Shown one piece after another: positions 15,401 to 23,148 of a stretch of DNA of 64,000 nucleotides; positions within the stretch are counted from its first letter, which is position 1, and each line of letters opens with the position of its first letter. The stretch is taken from contig JAXGQB010000007.1 in the NCBI GenBank assembly GCA_040766655.1, forward strand, positions 310,001 through 374,000, written 5' to 3'. The position numbers and the translations under genes were made by a program. The DNA is from JALOOB01 sp040766655 (GTDB lineage Bacteria > Chloroflexota > Anaerolineae > CG2-30-64-16). The notes under the pieces are model-generated. The model had not been told where the DNA came from. It searched no databases and worked only from the letters and a program-made list of their open reading frames with translations.

Positions 15401-16225
15401 ATGGCAGAGAATCGACTCGTCGACGCGGTCATCTTTGACCTCGATGGCACCGTGTACCTGGGAGACGCGGCCCTGCCCGGCGCGGTCGAGGGGATCGCCG
15501 GGCTGCGCGAGCGCGGTGTCCGGACGATGTTCGTCAGCAACAAGCCGCTGGAGCCGAGGCAGGCCTACGCGGCCAAGCTGACGCGGCTCGGAATCCCAAC
15601 TCCCGGCGACGACGTGATCACGTCTGCCTTCGTGCTCGCACACCACCTGGCGGAACACGGTCGTGACCTGCGCTACTACGTCCTCGGCGAGGAGAACCTG
15701 CGCCAGGAACTGCGCGATGCGGGCCTGCAGATCGTCGACGAGCTGTCCACACAGGATCCGAAGGAAGTCATCCAGCCGGAGGGCATCGACGCGGTGATCG
15801 TCGCGCTGGATCGCACCCTGGACTACCGCAAGCTCAACACGGCCTACCAGGCGCTGCGCCGCGGCGCCCGCTACTTCGCCACGAATGCCGATGACACCTG
15901 TCCGATGCCCGGCGGCGCCATACCCGATGCGGGCGCGACGCTCGCCGCACTGCACCAGCTGACGGGACGACGGCCCGAACTGGTGGCCGGCAAGCCCTCG
16001 CCCCTCATCCTCGCCGCTGCATTGGACCGCATGGGCGTGCCCGCAGCGCGGTGCCTGATGGTGGGCGACAGGCTGGAGACGGACCTTCGCATGGGCCAGC
16101 AGGCCGGGATGCTGACTGCCGTCCCGCTGACGGGTGTCTCCACGGGCGAGGATATCGCGCGCCTGGAGCGCCCACCCGATTTCGTCATCGGCGGCCTGGC
16201 CGACCTCCTCGCGCTGGTCTGCTGA
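15401..16225 (+). CDS. HAD-IIA family sugar phosphatase (AraL/NagD-like)
   Basis: A 274-residue HAD hydrolase. Motif I is FDLDGTVYLG with nucleophile D13 and acid/base D15; motif II is MFVSNKP (about 47-53); motif III/IV are AGKPSPLI (about 197) and MVGDRLETDLRMG (about 221-233). The large alpha/beta cap between motifs II and III marks subfamily IIA, which includes AraL, NagD and phosphoglycolate/p-nitrophenyl phosphatases acting on sugar phosphates. It lies 11 bases behind the glycerol-1-phosphate dehydrogenase gene, suggesting dephosphorylation of a related triose or sugar phosphate. A second, more distant HAD-IIA protein is encoded at 48431-49237. Confidence 0.87.
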   Translation: MAENRLVDAVIFDLDGTVYLGDAALPGAVEGIAGLRERGVRTMFVSNKPLEPRQAYAAKLTRLGIPTPGDDVITSAFVLAHHLAEHGRDLRYYVLGEENLRQELRDAGLQIVDELSTQDPKEVIQPEGIDAVIVALDRTLDYRKLNTAYQALRRGARYFATNADDTCPMPGGAIPDAGATLAALHQLTGRRPELVAGKPSPLILAAALDRMGVPAARCLMVGDRLETDLRMGQQAGMLTAVPLTGVSTGEDIARLERPPDFVIGGLADLLALVC

Positions 16226-16318
16226 GTACTCTGTCGTTTTGGCTTCGGTCGCCCTGAGCGAAGCAAAGGGTCTCGCCTCCGGTGTCAGAAAGGGATCAGG
16301 AGCTATCGGAACGGGACC

Positions 16319-16330
16319 GTGAGCGCTCAC
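16319..16330. promoter_or_regulatory. Operator-like palindrome GTGAGCGCTCAC
   Basis: A perfect 12-bp palindrome lies eight bases upstream of the -35 box of the importer promoter. It is identical to the core of the symmetric lac operator and fits the central-CG dyads bound by LacI/GalR-family regulators. No LacI-family gene is in the window, so the regulator would be encoded elsewhere. Confidence 0.6.
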
Positions 16331-16337
16331 AAGCGGC

Positions 16338-16367
16338 TTGACATGACGGCATCGGCCGTGCTATAGT
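16338..16367 (+). promoter_or_regulatory. Strong promoter of the family-5 importer operon
   Basis: TTGACA (16338-16343) and TATAGT (16362-16367) are separated by 18 bases. The first gene starts at 16579 behind AAGGAGG (16567-16573), so the transcript would have a leader of about 205 bases. Confidence 0.75.
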
Positions 16368-16578
16368 CGGATTAAGCTGGCAGGTTAGCAATGCTGTCGC
16401 AAAGCACCCTGTCCATGTGCGGCGCTTGTTTCGCAGGCCGCCACGGACCCCACCTTCTGGAGGTTCTCGCCCTCAACTTCTCTACACGTGCAGCTGATGC
16501 CACCAACTCGCAACCGAAGACGCATCGATCAGTGCCACACCCCGTCCACTTTGGCTCACAAGGAGCAAGGAGGTCCTG

Positions 16579-18765
16579 ATGTCCAAAGGTAAGAAGCTGA
16601 CTCGGAGGCAATTCCTGGGAGCGTCCGGGGCAGCCATCGGCACGGCGGCGCTAGCCGCCTGCACCACGCCGGCACCCACAGCGGCGCCTGCAGCACCGAC
16701 CGCAGCTCCCGCAGCTGCCACCGCCGCGCCCGCGGCGCCCACCGCAGTCCCACCCACCGCCGTCCCACCGACCGCCGTTCCGCCGACTGCCGTGCCCGAG
16801 GCTGCGCCCGCCCTGGGCAGCACCCTCATCGGCAAGCTCGAAGGCCCGGAAATCATCCTCGATGCTGCCAAATACCCCGCCAAGTTCGCCGAGGCTCCCA
16901 TTCTGGCAGACCTGGTGAAGGCAGGATCGCTGCCTGCACTTGAGGAGCGCCTGCCCGAAGCCGGCGACGTGATGGTCGTCCAGCCACTTCACGAGGTCGG
17001 CAAGTATGGCGGCACCTGGCGCCGCGGCTTCACCGGACCAGGCGACCACGAGAACGGCAATCGCCTTGTCTCCATGGAGAAGATCCTCTTCTGGGACTAC
17101 ACCGGAACGCAGATCAAGCCCTCGTTGGCCAAGGACTGGAAGCTCAGCGACGACGGCCTGACGACCACCATCTACCTCCGCAAGGGAGCCAAATGGTCCG
17201 ACGGCACGCCGTTGACGGCCGATGACTTCATGTTCTGGTTCGAAGACATCTACAGCAACACCGACCTCGTCCCGACGCCTTTCGTGGAAATGCTGGTCAA
17301 CGGCAAGCAAGGCGTCATGAAGAAGGTCGACGATTACACGGTGGCCTTCGAATTCCCGGAGCCCAACTTCTACTTCCCGTATACCCTGGCCGGCAGCACA
17401 GCCATCGGCGCGGGCTTCGGCACGCGCGGCGCGTTCCAGACCTTCGGCGGTGGCTACGCACCCGGTCACTATCTCAAGCAGTTCCTGCCCAAATACTCGT
17501 CCGAAGACGAAGTGAACGCGAAGGCGAAGGCAGCCGGCTTCGACGACTGGAAGGCGTACCTCAAGAACCGATACAGCTGGGTGCTCAATCCAGAGGTGCC
17601 GGTCATGACCCCGTGGGTCACCACCGGGCCCATCAACACGCCGACCTGGACGCTGGAGCGCAACCCATACTTCTGGGCAGTGGACACCGAGGGCAACCAG
17701 CTCCCCTACATCGACAAGGTTGCCATGACACTGGCGGAGAACCTGCAGGTCCTGAACCTGCGCGCGGTGGCCGGCGAATACGACATCCAGGAGCGCCATG
17801 TGGGGCTGGCAAACCTGCCGGTTCTGCTGGACAACCAGGAGAAGGGTGACTACACCATCCACCTCGATCCTGCCCTGAACGGCGCGGACGTCAACCTGCA
17901 CATGGGCAACGCCTACAAGGGCGACGCCGAGATCGCGAAGTGGATCCGCAACAAGGACTTCCGCCATGCGCTGTCCATGGGCATCGACCGCGAACAGCTC
18001 AACGAGACCTTCTGGCTGGGTGTGGGCACCTCCGGCTCTAATGCGCCGGCCGAGTCGACCCTCTACAGCCCGGGCCCGGAGTATCGCAAGCTGTGGTGCG
18101 AATTCGACCCGGATCAGGCCAACCAGATCCTCGACCAGATCGGCCTGAGCAAGAAGGACGGCGACGGCTTCCGCGTGCGGACGGACAACGGAGAGCGCCT
18201 GCGGCTGGAGATGATCACCGTTGGCGGCCAGTTCGTGCCCTACACGCAAGTCGGCGAGATGATCACCCAGCACTGGAAGAAGATCGGCATCGACGCAGCG
18301 GTCAAGGAGATGGAGCGCAACCAGGCGTTCGGCACCACTGCCAACAGCGAACACCAGATGATCACCTGGGCCAACGACGGCTCCGAGATGCTCTTCCTCT
18401 TCCCCCGCCACGCGCTGCCCGTGGACACGGCCGAATGCCACATGGGCATGGCCTTCGCCAAGTGGTACTCCTCCGGCGGAACCCAAGGCGAAGAGCCGGA
18501 TGATCCTGAGATGTTGCGGGCCTTTGAGATGTTCAAGACCTACCCGACGCTCAAGGAAGCCGACCAAATCAAGCTCGGCCAGGATCTCTGGAAGATCATC
18601 ACCGAACAGCAGTGGAGCATCGGCACGGTGGGCCAGTCGCCCGCCTTCATGGGCGTGCGCGTTGTGAAGAACAACATGGGCAACGTCCCTGAGCGCCAGA
18701 TCAATGCGCAGCACGGGCGCACACCGGGCTCCTCGCTGCCGCCGACCTTCTACTTCAAGAGTTAG
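16579..18765 (+). CDS. ABC importer solute-binding lipoprotein, family 5 (peptide/oligosaccharide type)
   Basis: A 728-residue exported binding protein. The N-terminus has a twin-arginine motif (TRRQFLG, about 8-14) and a lipobox LAAC (about 25-28), so it is probably a Tat-exported lipoprotein. A low-complexity linker of PTAAPAAP and PPTAV repeats (about 30-75) precedes the SBP_bac_5 domain, recognised by LAKDWKLSDDGLTTTIYLRKGAKWSDGTP (about 185-213), YIDKVAMTLAENLQVLNLRAVAGEYD and FRHALSMGIDREQLNE. Some family members bind di/oligopeptides, others oligosaccharides, nickel or opines. At about 730 residues it is longer than DppA/OppA (about 530), like the alpha-galactoside or XplA-type subgroup. 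First gene of the importer operon. Confidence 0.9.
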   Translation: MSKGKKLTRRQFLGASGAAIGTAALAACTTPAPTAAPAAPTAAPAAATAAPAAPTAVPPTAVPPTAVPPTAVPEAAPALGSTLIGKLEGPEIILDAAKYPAKFAEAPILADLVKAGSLPALEERLPEAGDVMVVQPLHEVGKYGGTWRRGFTGPGDHENGNRLVSMEKILFWDYTGTQIKPSLAKDWKLSDDGLTTTIYLRKGAKWSDGTPLTADDFMFWFEDIYSNTDLVPTPFVEMLVNGKQGVMKKVDDYTVAFEFPEPNFYFPYTLAGSTAIGAGFGTRGAFQTFGGGYAPGHYLKQFLPKYSSEDEVNAKAKAAGFDDWKAYLKNRYSWVLNPEVPVMTPWVTTGPINTPTWTLERNPYFWAVDTEGNQLPYIDKVAMTLAENLQVLNLRAVAGEYDIQERHVGLANLPVLLDNQEKGDYTIHLDPALNGADVNLHMGNAYKGDAEIAKWIRNKDFRHALSMGIDREQLNETFWLGVGTSGSNAPAESTLYSPGPEYRKLWCEFDPDQANQILDQIGLSKKDGDGFRVRTDNGERLRLEMITVGGQFVPYTQVGEMITQHWKKIGIDAAVKEMERNQAFGTTANSEHQMITWANDGSEMLFLFPRHALPVDTAECHMGMAFAKWYSSGGTQGEEPDDPEMLRAFEMFKTYPTLKEADQIKLGQDLWKIITEQQWSIGTVGQSPAFMGVRVVKNNMGNVPERQINAQHGRTPGSSLPPTFYFKS

Positions 18766-18798
18766 ATCGACCCTTGTTCTCCCTGGGCACCGAGCCCA

Positions 18799-18834
18799 GG
18801 CGACCTCCCTCTCCGATCGGAGAGGGAGGTCGCC
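18799..18834 (+). promoter_or_regulatory. 36-bp perfect hairpin between binding-protein and permease genes
   Basis: GGCGACCTCCCTCTCCGA (18799-18816) abuts its exact reverse complement (18817-18834). It lies 34 bases after the binding-protein stop and 41 bases before the first permease. No T-run follows, so an RNA-stabilising or partial-attenuation stem that raises binding-protein expression over the permeases is more likely than full termination. Confidence 0.7.
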
Positions 18835-18875
18835 CAGACTGAGGGCCCAGCCATGGCTGGGACAGGAGGTCCGCG

Positions 18876-19865
18876 ATGCTCGCGTACATTCTACGCCGGG
18901 CGGCTTTGGCCATCATCACCCTGTTAGCCATCAGTGTCTTGTCGTTTGCCATCATCCAGCTGCCGCCGGGCGATTTTGGCACCACCTACATCGCCTCCAT
19001 GTCCGCGGGCGGCGCCAGCGTCTCCGAAGGCGACATCCAGGCCGTACGCGAGCAATACGGGCTCGACAAGCCGATGACCGTCCAGTATCTGCGCTGGATG
19101 GGGCAGATCGCGCAGGGCAACTTCGGCATGGCCATGGAGTGGAACCGGCCGGTGAAGGATGTCATCGGCGATCGGCTGATGCTGACGATCGTGGTGTCGC
19201 TCGCGGCCATCGTCTTCACCTGGGCCCTTGCGCTGCCCATCGGCATCTACTCGGCCGTCAAGCGCTACTCCCTCGGCGACTATATCTTCACCTTCATCGG
19301 GTTCATCGGACTGGCCGTCCCCGGCTTCATGCTGGCGCTCATCGTGTTGTACGTTGGCTTCCGGTATTTTGACGCCAACGTGGGCGGGCTCTTCTCGCCC
19401 GAGCTTGCGGACGCGCCCTGGAACTGGATCAAGGTGAAGGACATGATCAATCACCTGCCCATTCCGGCGGTGGTCCTCGGGCTTTCGGGCACGGCCCAGA
19501 TGATACGCATCATGCGCTCCAACCTGCTGGACGAGTTGCGCAAGCCCTACGTGATGACCGCGCGGGCGCGCGGCCTGTCCGAGATGCGCGTCATCATGAA
19601 GTACCCTGTGCGCGTCGCACTGAACCCGTTCATCAGCACCATCGGCTATCTGCTGCCCTACATCGTCTCCGGCAGCATCATCATCTCGCTGGTGCTGAGC
19701 CTGCCCACCGTCGGCCCCCTGCTGTTGAAGGCGCTCGTCGCGCAGGACATGTTCCTCGCCGGCACCATCGTCCTGTTGCTGGGGGTCCTGACCGTGATCG
19801 GCACCTTCATCTCGGATCTGTTGCTGATGTGGGTTGATCCGCGCATCCGCCTGGAGCGACGCTGA
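18876..19865 (+). CDS. ABC importer permease, DppB/OppB type
   Basis: A 329-residue inner-membrane protein with six hydrophobic spans. MLAYILRRAALAIITLLAIS with an extracytoplasmic loop (REQYGLDKPMTVQYLRWMGQIAQGNFG, about 58-84) is the DppB signature. The cytoplasmic coupling (EAA-like) loop reads RARGLSEMRVIMKYPVRVALNP (about 229-250). A strong Shine-Dalgarno (CAGGAGG) precedes ATG 18876. It ends in TGATG, overlapping the next permease by one base. Confidence 0.92.
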   Translation: MLAYILRRAALAIITLLAISVLSFAIIQLPPGDFGTTYIASMSAGGASVSEGDIQAVREQYGLDKPMTVQYLRWMGQIAQGNFGMAMEWNRPVKDVIGDRLMLTIVVSLAAIVFTWALALPIGIYSAVKRYSLGDYIFTFIGFIGLAVPGFMLALIVLYVGFRYFDANVGGLFSPELADAPWNWIKVKDMINHLPIPAVVLGLSGTAQMIRIMRSNLLDELRKPYVMTARARGLSEMRVIMKYPVRVALNPFISTIGYLLPYIVSGSIIISLVLSLPTVGPLLLKALVAQDMFLAGTIVLLLGVLTVIGTFISDLLLMWVDPRIRLERR

Positions 19866-21022
19866 TGATCGAGCCCGAGCCCCTCACACCTGACGCGCAA
19901 GTGATCGAGCCTCCTGAGGAGGAGATGACCGAGGCCGAGGAACGTATCTCGGTGGCGACCGCCGCCCAGCTCATGTGGTGGCGTTTTCGCAAGCACACGC
20001 TGGCGATGATCAGCGCGGTCGTATTGATCATCTTCTACCTCATCGCCATTTTCGCGCCGGCCCTGGCCTACGTGGATCCCGAGCTCTCGGAGGCCCAACG
20101 CGGTCTCATGCCGCCCCAGAAGATCCACTGGTTCCTGGACGGCAAGCTGAGTCCCCACGTCTACGCGGTCAAGGGCGCGCGCGATCCCCAGACATTCAAG
20201 CGCGTCTACGTCAACGATCCCGAGACGAAGATCCCCCTGCAGTTCTTTGCCAAGGGTTTCCCCTACAGAATCCTGGGCGTCATTCCCGGCGACGTGCACC
20301 TGCTGGGCGTGAAGGGCGCGCCGGTGGAGGAGTCCCTGTTCCTTCTCGGCACCGACGTCAACGGCCGCGATCTGTGGTCGCGGCTGATGTTCGCCACCCA
20401 GATCTCGCTGGTCATCGGCCTGGCGGCCGTTGCGCTGAGCCTCTTCCTGGGCGTGCTGCTCGGCGGCATCTCGGGCTACTTCAGCGGCGCGATCGACACC
20501 GTCATCCAGCGCGTCATCGAGATCTTCCGCTCGATCCCGACCATTCCGCTCTGGATGGGCCTGGCCGCGGCGCTCCCGCGTACATGGTCCACGCAGCAGA
20601 TCTACCTCGCGATCACCCTCATCATCTCGCTGCTGGGCTGGACCGAGCTGGCCCGCGTGGTGCGCGGCCGGTTCCTCACCCTCCGCGAGGAGGACTTCAT
20701 CACTGCAGCCGAGCTGGTGGGATGCGGCAAGATGCGCATCATCTTCCGCCACATGGTGCCATCGTTTTTGAGCCACATCATCGCGGCCACCACGCTGGCC
20801 ATCCCGGCGATGATCATCAGCGAGACGTCGCTCAGCTTCCTCGGCCTGGGCCTGCGACCGCCCGCGATCTCGTGGGGCGTGCTTCTGGAACAGGCACAGA
20901 ACATCCAGGCCCTGGCGATCTCGCCCTGGCTGCTGCTTCCGGTGATTCCGGTCATTCTGGCCGTCCTGGCGTTCAATTTCGTCGGTGACGGCCTGCGAGA
21001 CGCGGCGGATCCCTATGGCTGA
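19865..21022 (+). CDS. ABC importer permease, DppC/OppC type
   Basis: A 385-residue permease with an acidic cytoplasmic N-terminus (about 1-40), a first membrane span (ISAVVLIIFYLIAIFAPALAY near 50-70), then a long extracytoplasmic insertion of about 100 residues before LGTDVNGRDLWSRLM (about 163-177), the family motif. The coupling loop is ITAAELVGCGKMRIIFRHMVPS (about 278-299). The large loop between span 1 and the conserved domain is longer than in DppC (about 300 residues) and is seen in the subgroup paired with long family-5 binding proteins. Linked by TGATG to genes on both sides. Confidence 0.9.
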   Translation: MIEPEPLTPDAQVIEPPEEEMTEAEERISVATAAQLMWWRFRKHTLAMISAVVLIIFYLIAIFAPALAYVDPELSEAQRGLMPPQKIHWFLDGKLSPHVYAVKGARDPQTFKRVYVNDPETKIPLQFFAKGFPYRILGVIPGDVHLLGVKGAPVEESLFLLGTDVNGRDLWSRLMFATQISLVIGLAAVALSLFLGVLLGGISGYFSGAIDTVIQRVIEIFRSIPTIPLWMGLAAALPRTWSTQQIYLAITLIISLLGWTELARVVRGRFLTLREEDFITAAELVGCGKMRIIFRHMVPSFLSHIIAATTLAIPAMIISETSLSFLGLGLRPPAISWGVLLEQAQNIQALAISPWLLLPVIPVILAVLAFNFVGDGLRDAADPYG

Positions 21023-22071
21023 TGCCGCATCATGGATGGCACACTATGCCAGATAACGATAAGCCGCTCCTTTCAGTTCGCGACCTGAAGACCTATTTCT
21101 TCCAGGATGAAGGCGCCGTCAAGGCCGTCGATGGCGCCTCGTTCGACATCGCCCAGGGCCGGACGTTGGGCATCGTGGGGGAATCCGGATGCGGTAAGAG
21201 CGTCACCGCGCGTTCCATCCTGCGCATCGTCGAGGCGCCCGGCCGCATCGTCAACGGGGAGATCTTCTGGTACGGCGAGGGCGGAGAGGCCATGGACCTG
21301 GTCAAGCTCAATCCGGACGGCCGGGAAATGCGGTCCCTGCGCGGACGCGACATCGGCCTGGTCTTCCAGGAGCCGATGACCTCGTTCAGCCCGGTGCACA
21401 CGGTCGGAAACCAGATGGTCGAGGCCGTGCAGCTGCACCTGGATGTCTCCAAGGCCGAGGCGCGACGCCAGGCCATCGAGGCGCTGCGCCAGGTAGGCAT
21501 CCCGAAGCCCGAGCGCCGCATCGACGAGTACGCGTTCCAGCTCTCGGGCGGCCTGCGCCAGCGTGCCATGATCGCGGTTGCGCTGTCCTGCGATCCCCGG
21601 TTGCTGATCGCGGACGAGCCGACGACCGCGCTCGACGTGACCACCCAGGCGCAGATCCTGGACCTGCTGCGCCAGTTGCAGGCCGATCGCGGGATGGCGA
21701 TCATGCTCATCACGCACAACCTGGGCGTCGTGGCCGAGATGTGCGATCACGTGGTGGTCATGTACCTGGGGCGCGTCGTGGAGGTCGGTGCGGTCGACGA
21801 CATCTTCCATCGGCCGCAGCACCCCTATACCCGCGCGCTGCTCCGCTCCATTCCAAGCATCGACATGACCCCACGCGTGAAGCTGCACACGATCACCGGT
21901 TCGATTCCCCATCCCTACAACCGCCCCTCCGGATGCCCGTTCCATCCGCGATGTCCCGAACGCATCCGCGGGGTCTGCGAGGCGAGCGAGCCTGCCTTGC
22001 GGGACCTGGGGAACGGCCAACACGTGAGCTGTTTCCTGTACGAACTGCCGGTCCAGGCAGCCACCGTGTGA
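21022..22071 (+). CDS. ABC importer ATPase, DppD/OppD type
   Basis: A 349-residue ATPase. Walker A GESGCGKS (about 54-61), Q-loop FQEPMTSFSPV, signature LSGGLRQRAM (about 174-183), Walker B LLIADEPTTALD and the switch His in LITHNLG are intact. The C-terminal oligopeptide-ABC extension with HPYTRALL and the cysteine-bearing GCPFHPRCPERIRGVC is present, a segment that binds an Fe-S cluster in some homologues. ATG 21022 overlaps the permease stop (TGATG); ATG 21046 eight codons later is an equally possible start. Confidence 0.9.
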   Translation: MPHHGWHTMPDNDKPLLSVRDLKTYFFQDEGAVKAVDGASFDIAQGRTLGIVGESGCGKSVTARSILRIVEAPGRIVNGEIFWYGEGGEAMDLVKLNPDGREMRSLRGRDIGLVFQEPMTSFSPVHTVGNQMVEAVQLHLDVSKAEARRQAIEALRQVGIPKPERRIDEYAFQLSGGLRQRAMIAVALSCDPRLLIADEPTTALDVTTQAQILDLLRQLQADRGMAIMLITHNLGVVAEMCDHVVVMYLGRVVEVGAVDDIFHRPQHPYTRALLRSIPSIDMTPRVKLHTITGSIPHPYNRPSGCPFHPRCPERIRGVCEASEPALRDLGNGQHVSCFLYELPVQAATV

Positions 22072-22113
22072 GCGACGGGATCGAGCGCTCGCGAGAATCG
22101 AGGCAAAGTCATT

Positions 22114-23139
22114 TTGAAAGCGACCGCAGACTCCAACAGGCTCCTTGAGGTCAAAGGCCTGCAGAAGTTCTTCCCCATCCGGAAGGGCTTCCTTCAGAAG
22201 GTCGTCGGGCACGTACGCGCCGTGGACGATGTCTCCTTCTTCATCCGAGAGGGGGAGACATTCTCCCTCGTCGGTGAGAGCGGCTGCGGCAAGACGACGA
22301 CCTCGCGCTGCATCCTGCGCGCCGTTCACCCGACGTCCGGCCAGATCCTCTTCCGCACCGCGGCCGGCAAGGTGGTGGACGTGGCCACGCTGCCCGAGGA
22401 CCAGCTCAAGCCGCTGCGCAGCGAGATGCAGATGATCTTTCAGGACCCGTTTTCTTCGCTGAATCCGCGCATGACGCTGCTGGACATCGTCGGGGAGCCG
22501 CTGCTGGTGAACGGCGTGACGGATCGGGAGGAACGGACTGCGCGGGTTGCCGAGCTGCTCAAGGTCGTCGGCATGCGCCCTGAGTACATGCGCCGCTTTC
22601 CCCACGCGTTCAGTGGGGGGCAGCGCCAGCGCATCGGCATCGCGCGCGCGCTCGCGCTGCGACCGCGGCTGGTCGTTGCAGATGAGCCGGTATCGGCGTT
22701 GGACGTCTCCGTCCAGGCCCAGATCCTCAACCTGCTCCTGGAACTGCAGGCCGAATTCGGGCTGACCTACCTCTTCGTGGCGCACGACCTGAGCGTGGTG
22801 AAGCACATCAGCGAGCGCGTGGCAGTCATGTACGTCGGACGGCTGGCCGAGATGGCGCCCACCCACGATATCTTCTACGCACCCAAGCACCCCTACACCG
22901 AGGCGTTGCTCTCGGCCGTGCCGAAGCCCGATCCACGGCTGCGTTCGAAGCGCATCGTGCTCCAGGGCAGCGTGGCTGACCCGGCCAATCCTCCGCCAGG
23001 CTGCTATTTCCACCCGCGCTGCCGGTATGCCGTGGACCTTTGCCGCCAACAGACGCCTGAGTTGACCGAGGTGGCCCCGGGCCACCATGTCGCGTGCCAC
23101 AGGGCAACGGAACTGCAGCTCGCGGGCGTGGTACAGTAA
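22114..23139 (+). CDS. ABC importer ATPase, DppF/OppF type
   Basis: A 341-residue ATPase partnering the DppD-like protein. LLEVKGLQKFFPIRKGFLQK opens the domain; Walker A is GESGCGKT (about 53-60), then MIFQDPFSSLNPRMT, signature FSGGQRQRIGIARAL (about 165-179), Walker B LVVADEPVSALD and the HPYTEALL plus GCYFHPRCRYAVDLC extension. The start is probably TTG 22114, 11 bases after GAGG; no ATG or GTG fits the homology start better. Confidence 0.9.
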   Translation: MKATADSNRLLEVKGLQKFFPIRKGFLQKVVGHVRAVDDVSFFIREGETFSLVGESGCGKTTTSRCILRAVHPTSGQILFRTAAGKVVDVATLPEDQLKPLRSEMQMIFQDPFSSLNPRMTLLDIVGEPLLVNGVTDREERTARVAELLKVVGMRPEYMRRFPHAFSGGQRQRIGIARALALRPRLVVADEPVSALDVSVQAQILNLLLELQAEFGLTYLFVAHDLSVVKHISERVAVMYVGRLAEMAPTHDIFYAPKHPYTEALLSAVPKPDPRLRSKRIVLQGSVADPANPPPGCYFHPRCRYAVDLCRQQTPELTEVAPGHHVACHRATELQLAGVVQ

Positions 23140-23148
23140 GGAGCGACA

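Larger units (their letters stand above)
16226..16578 (+). other. 353-base intergenic/leader region of the importer operon
   Basis: This stretch holds a degenerate dispersed repeat (about 16244-16282, with CGCCCTGAGCGAAGC and GGGTCTCGCC), a 12-bp palindrome, a strong promoter and a predicted leader of about 200 bases. A 62-codon frame in the leader (16391-16579) ends exactly on the start codon of the binding-protein gene (TGATG). It has no recognisable protein similarity and may be chance. No known riboswitch fold was recognised. Confidence 0.5.

Noticed and set aside
16244..16282. CGCCCTGAGCGAAGC...GGGTCTCGCC segment after the HAD-IIA gene
   Set aside because: It resembles a dispersed intergenic repeat seen in many GC-rich genomes, but only one copy is in the window, so it is mentioned only within the intergenic entry.
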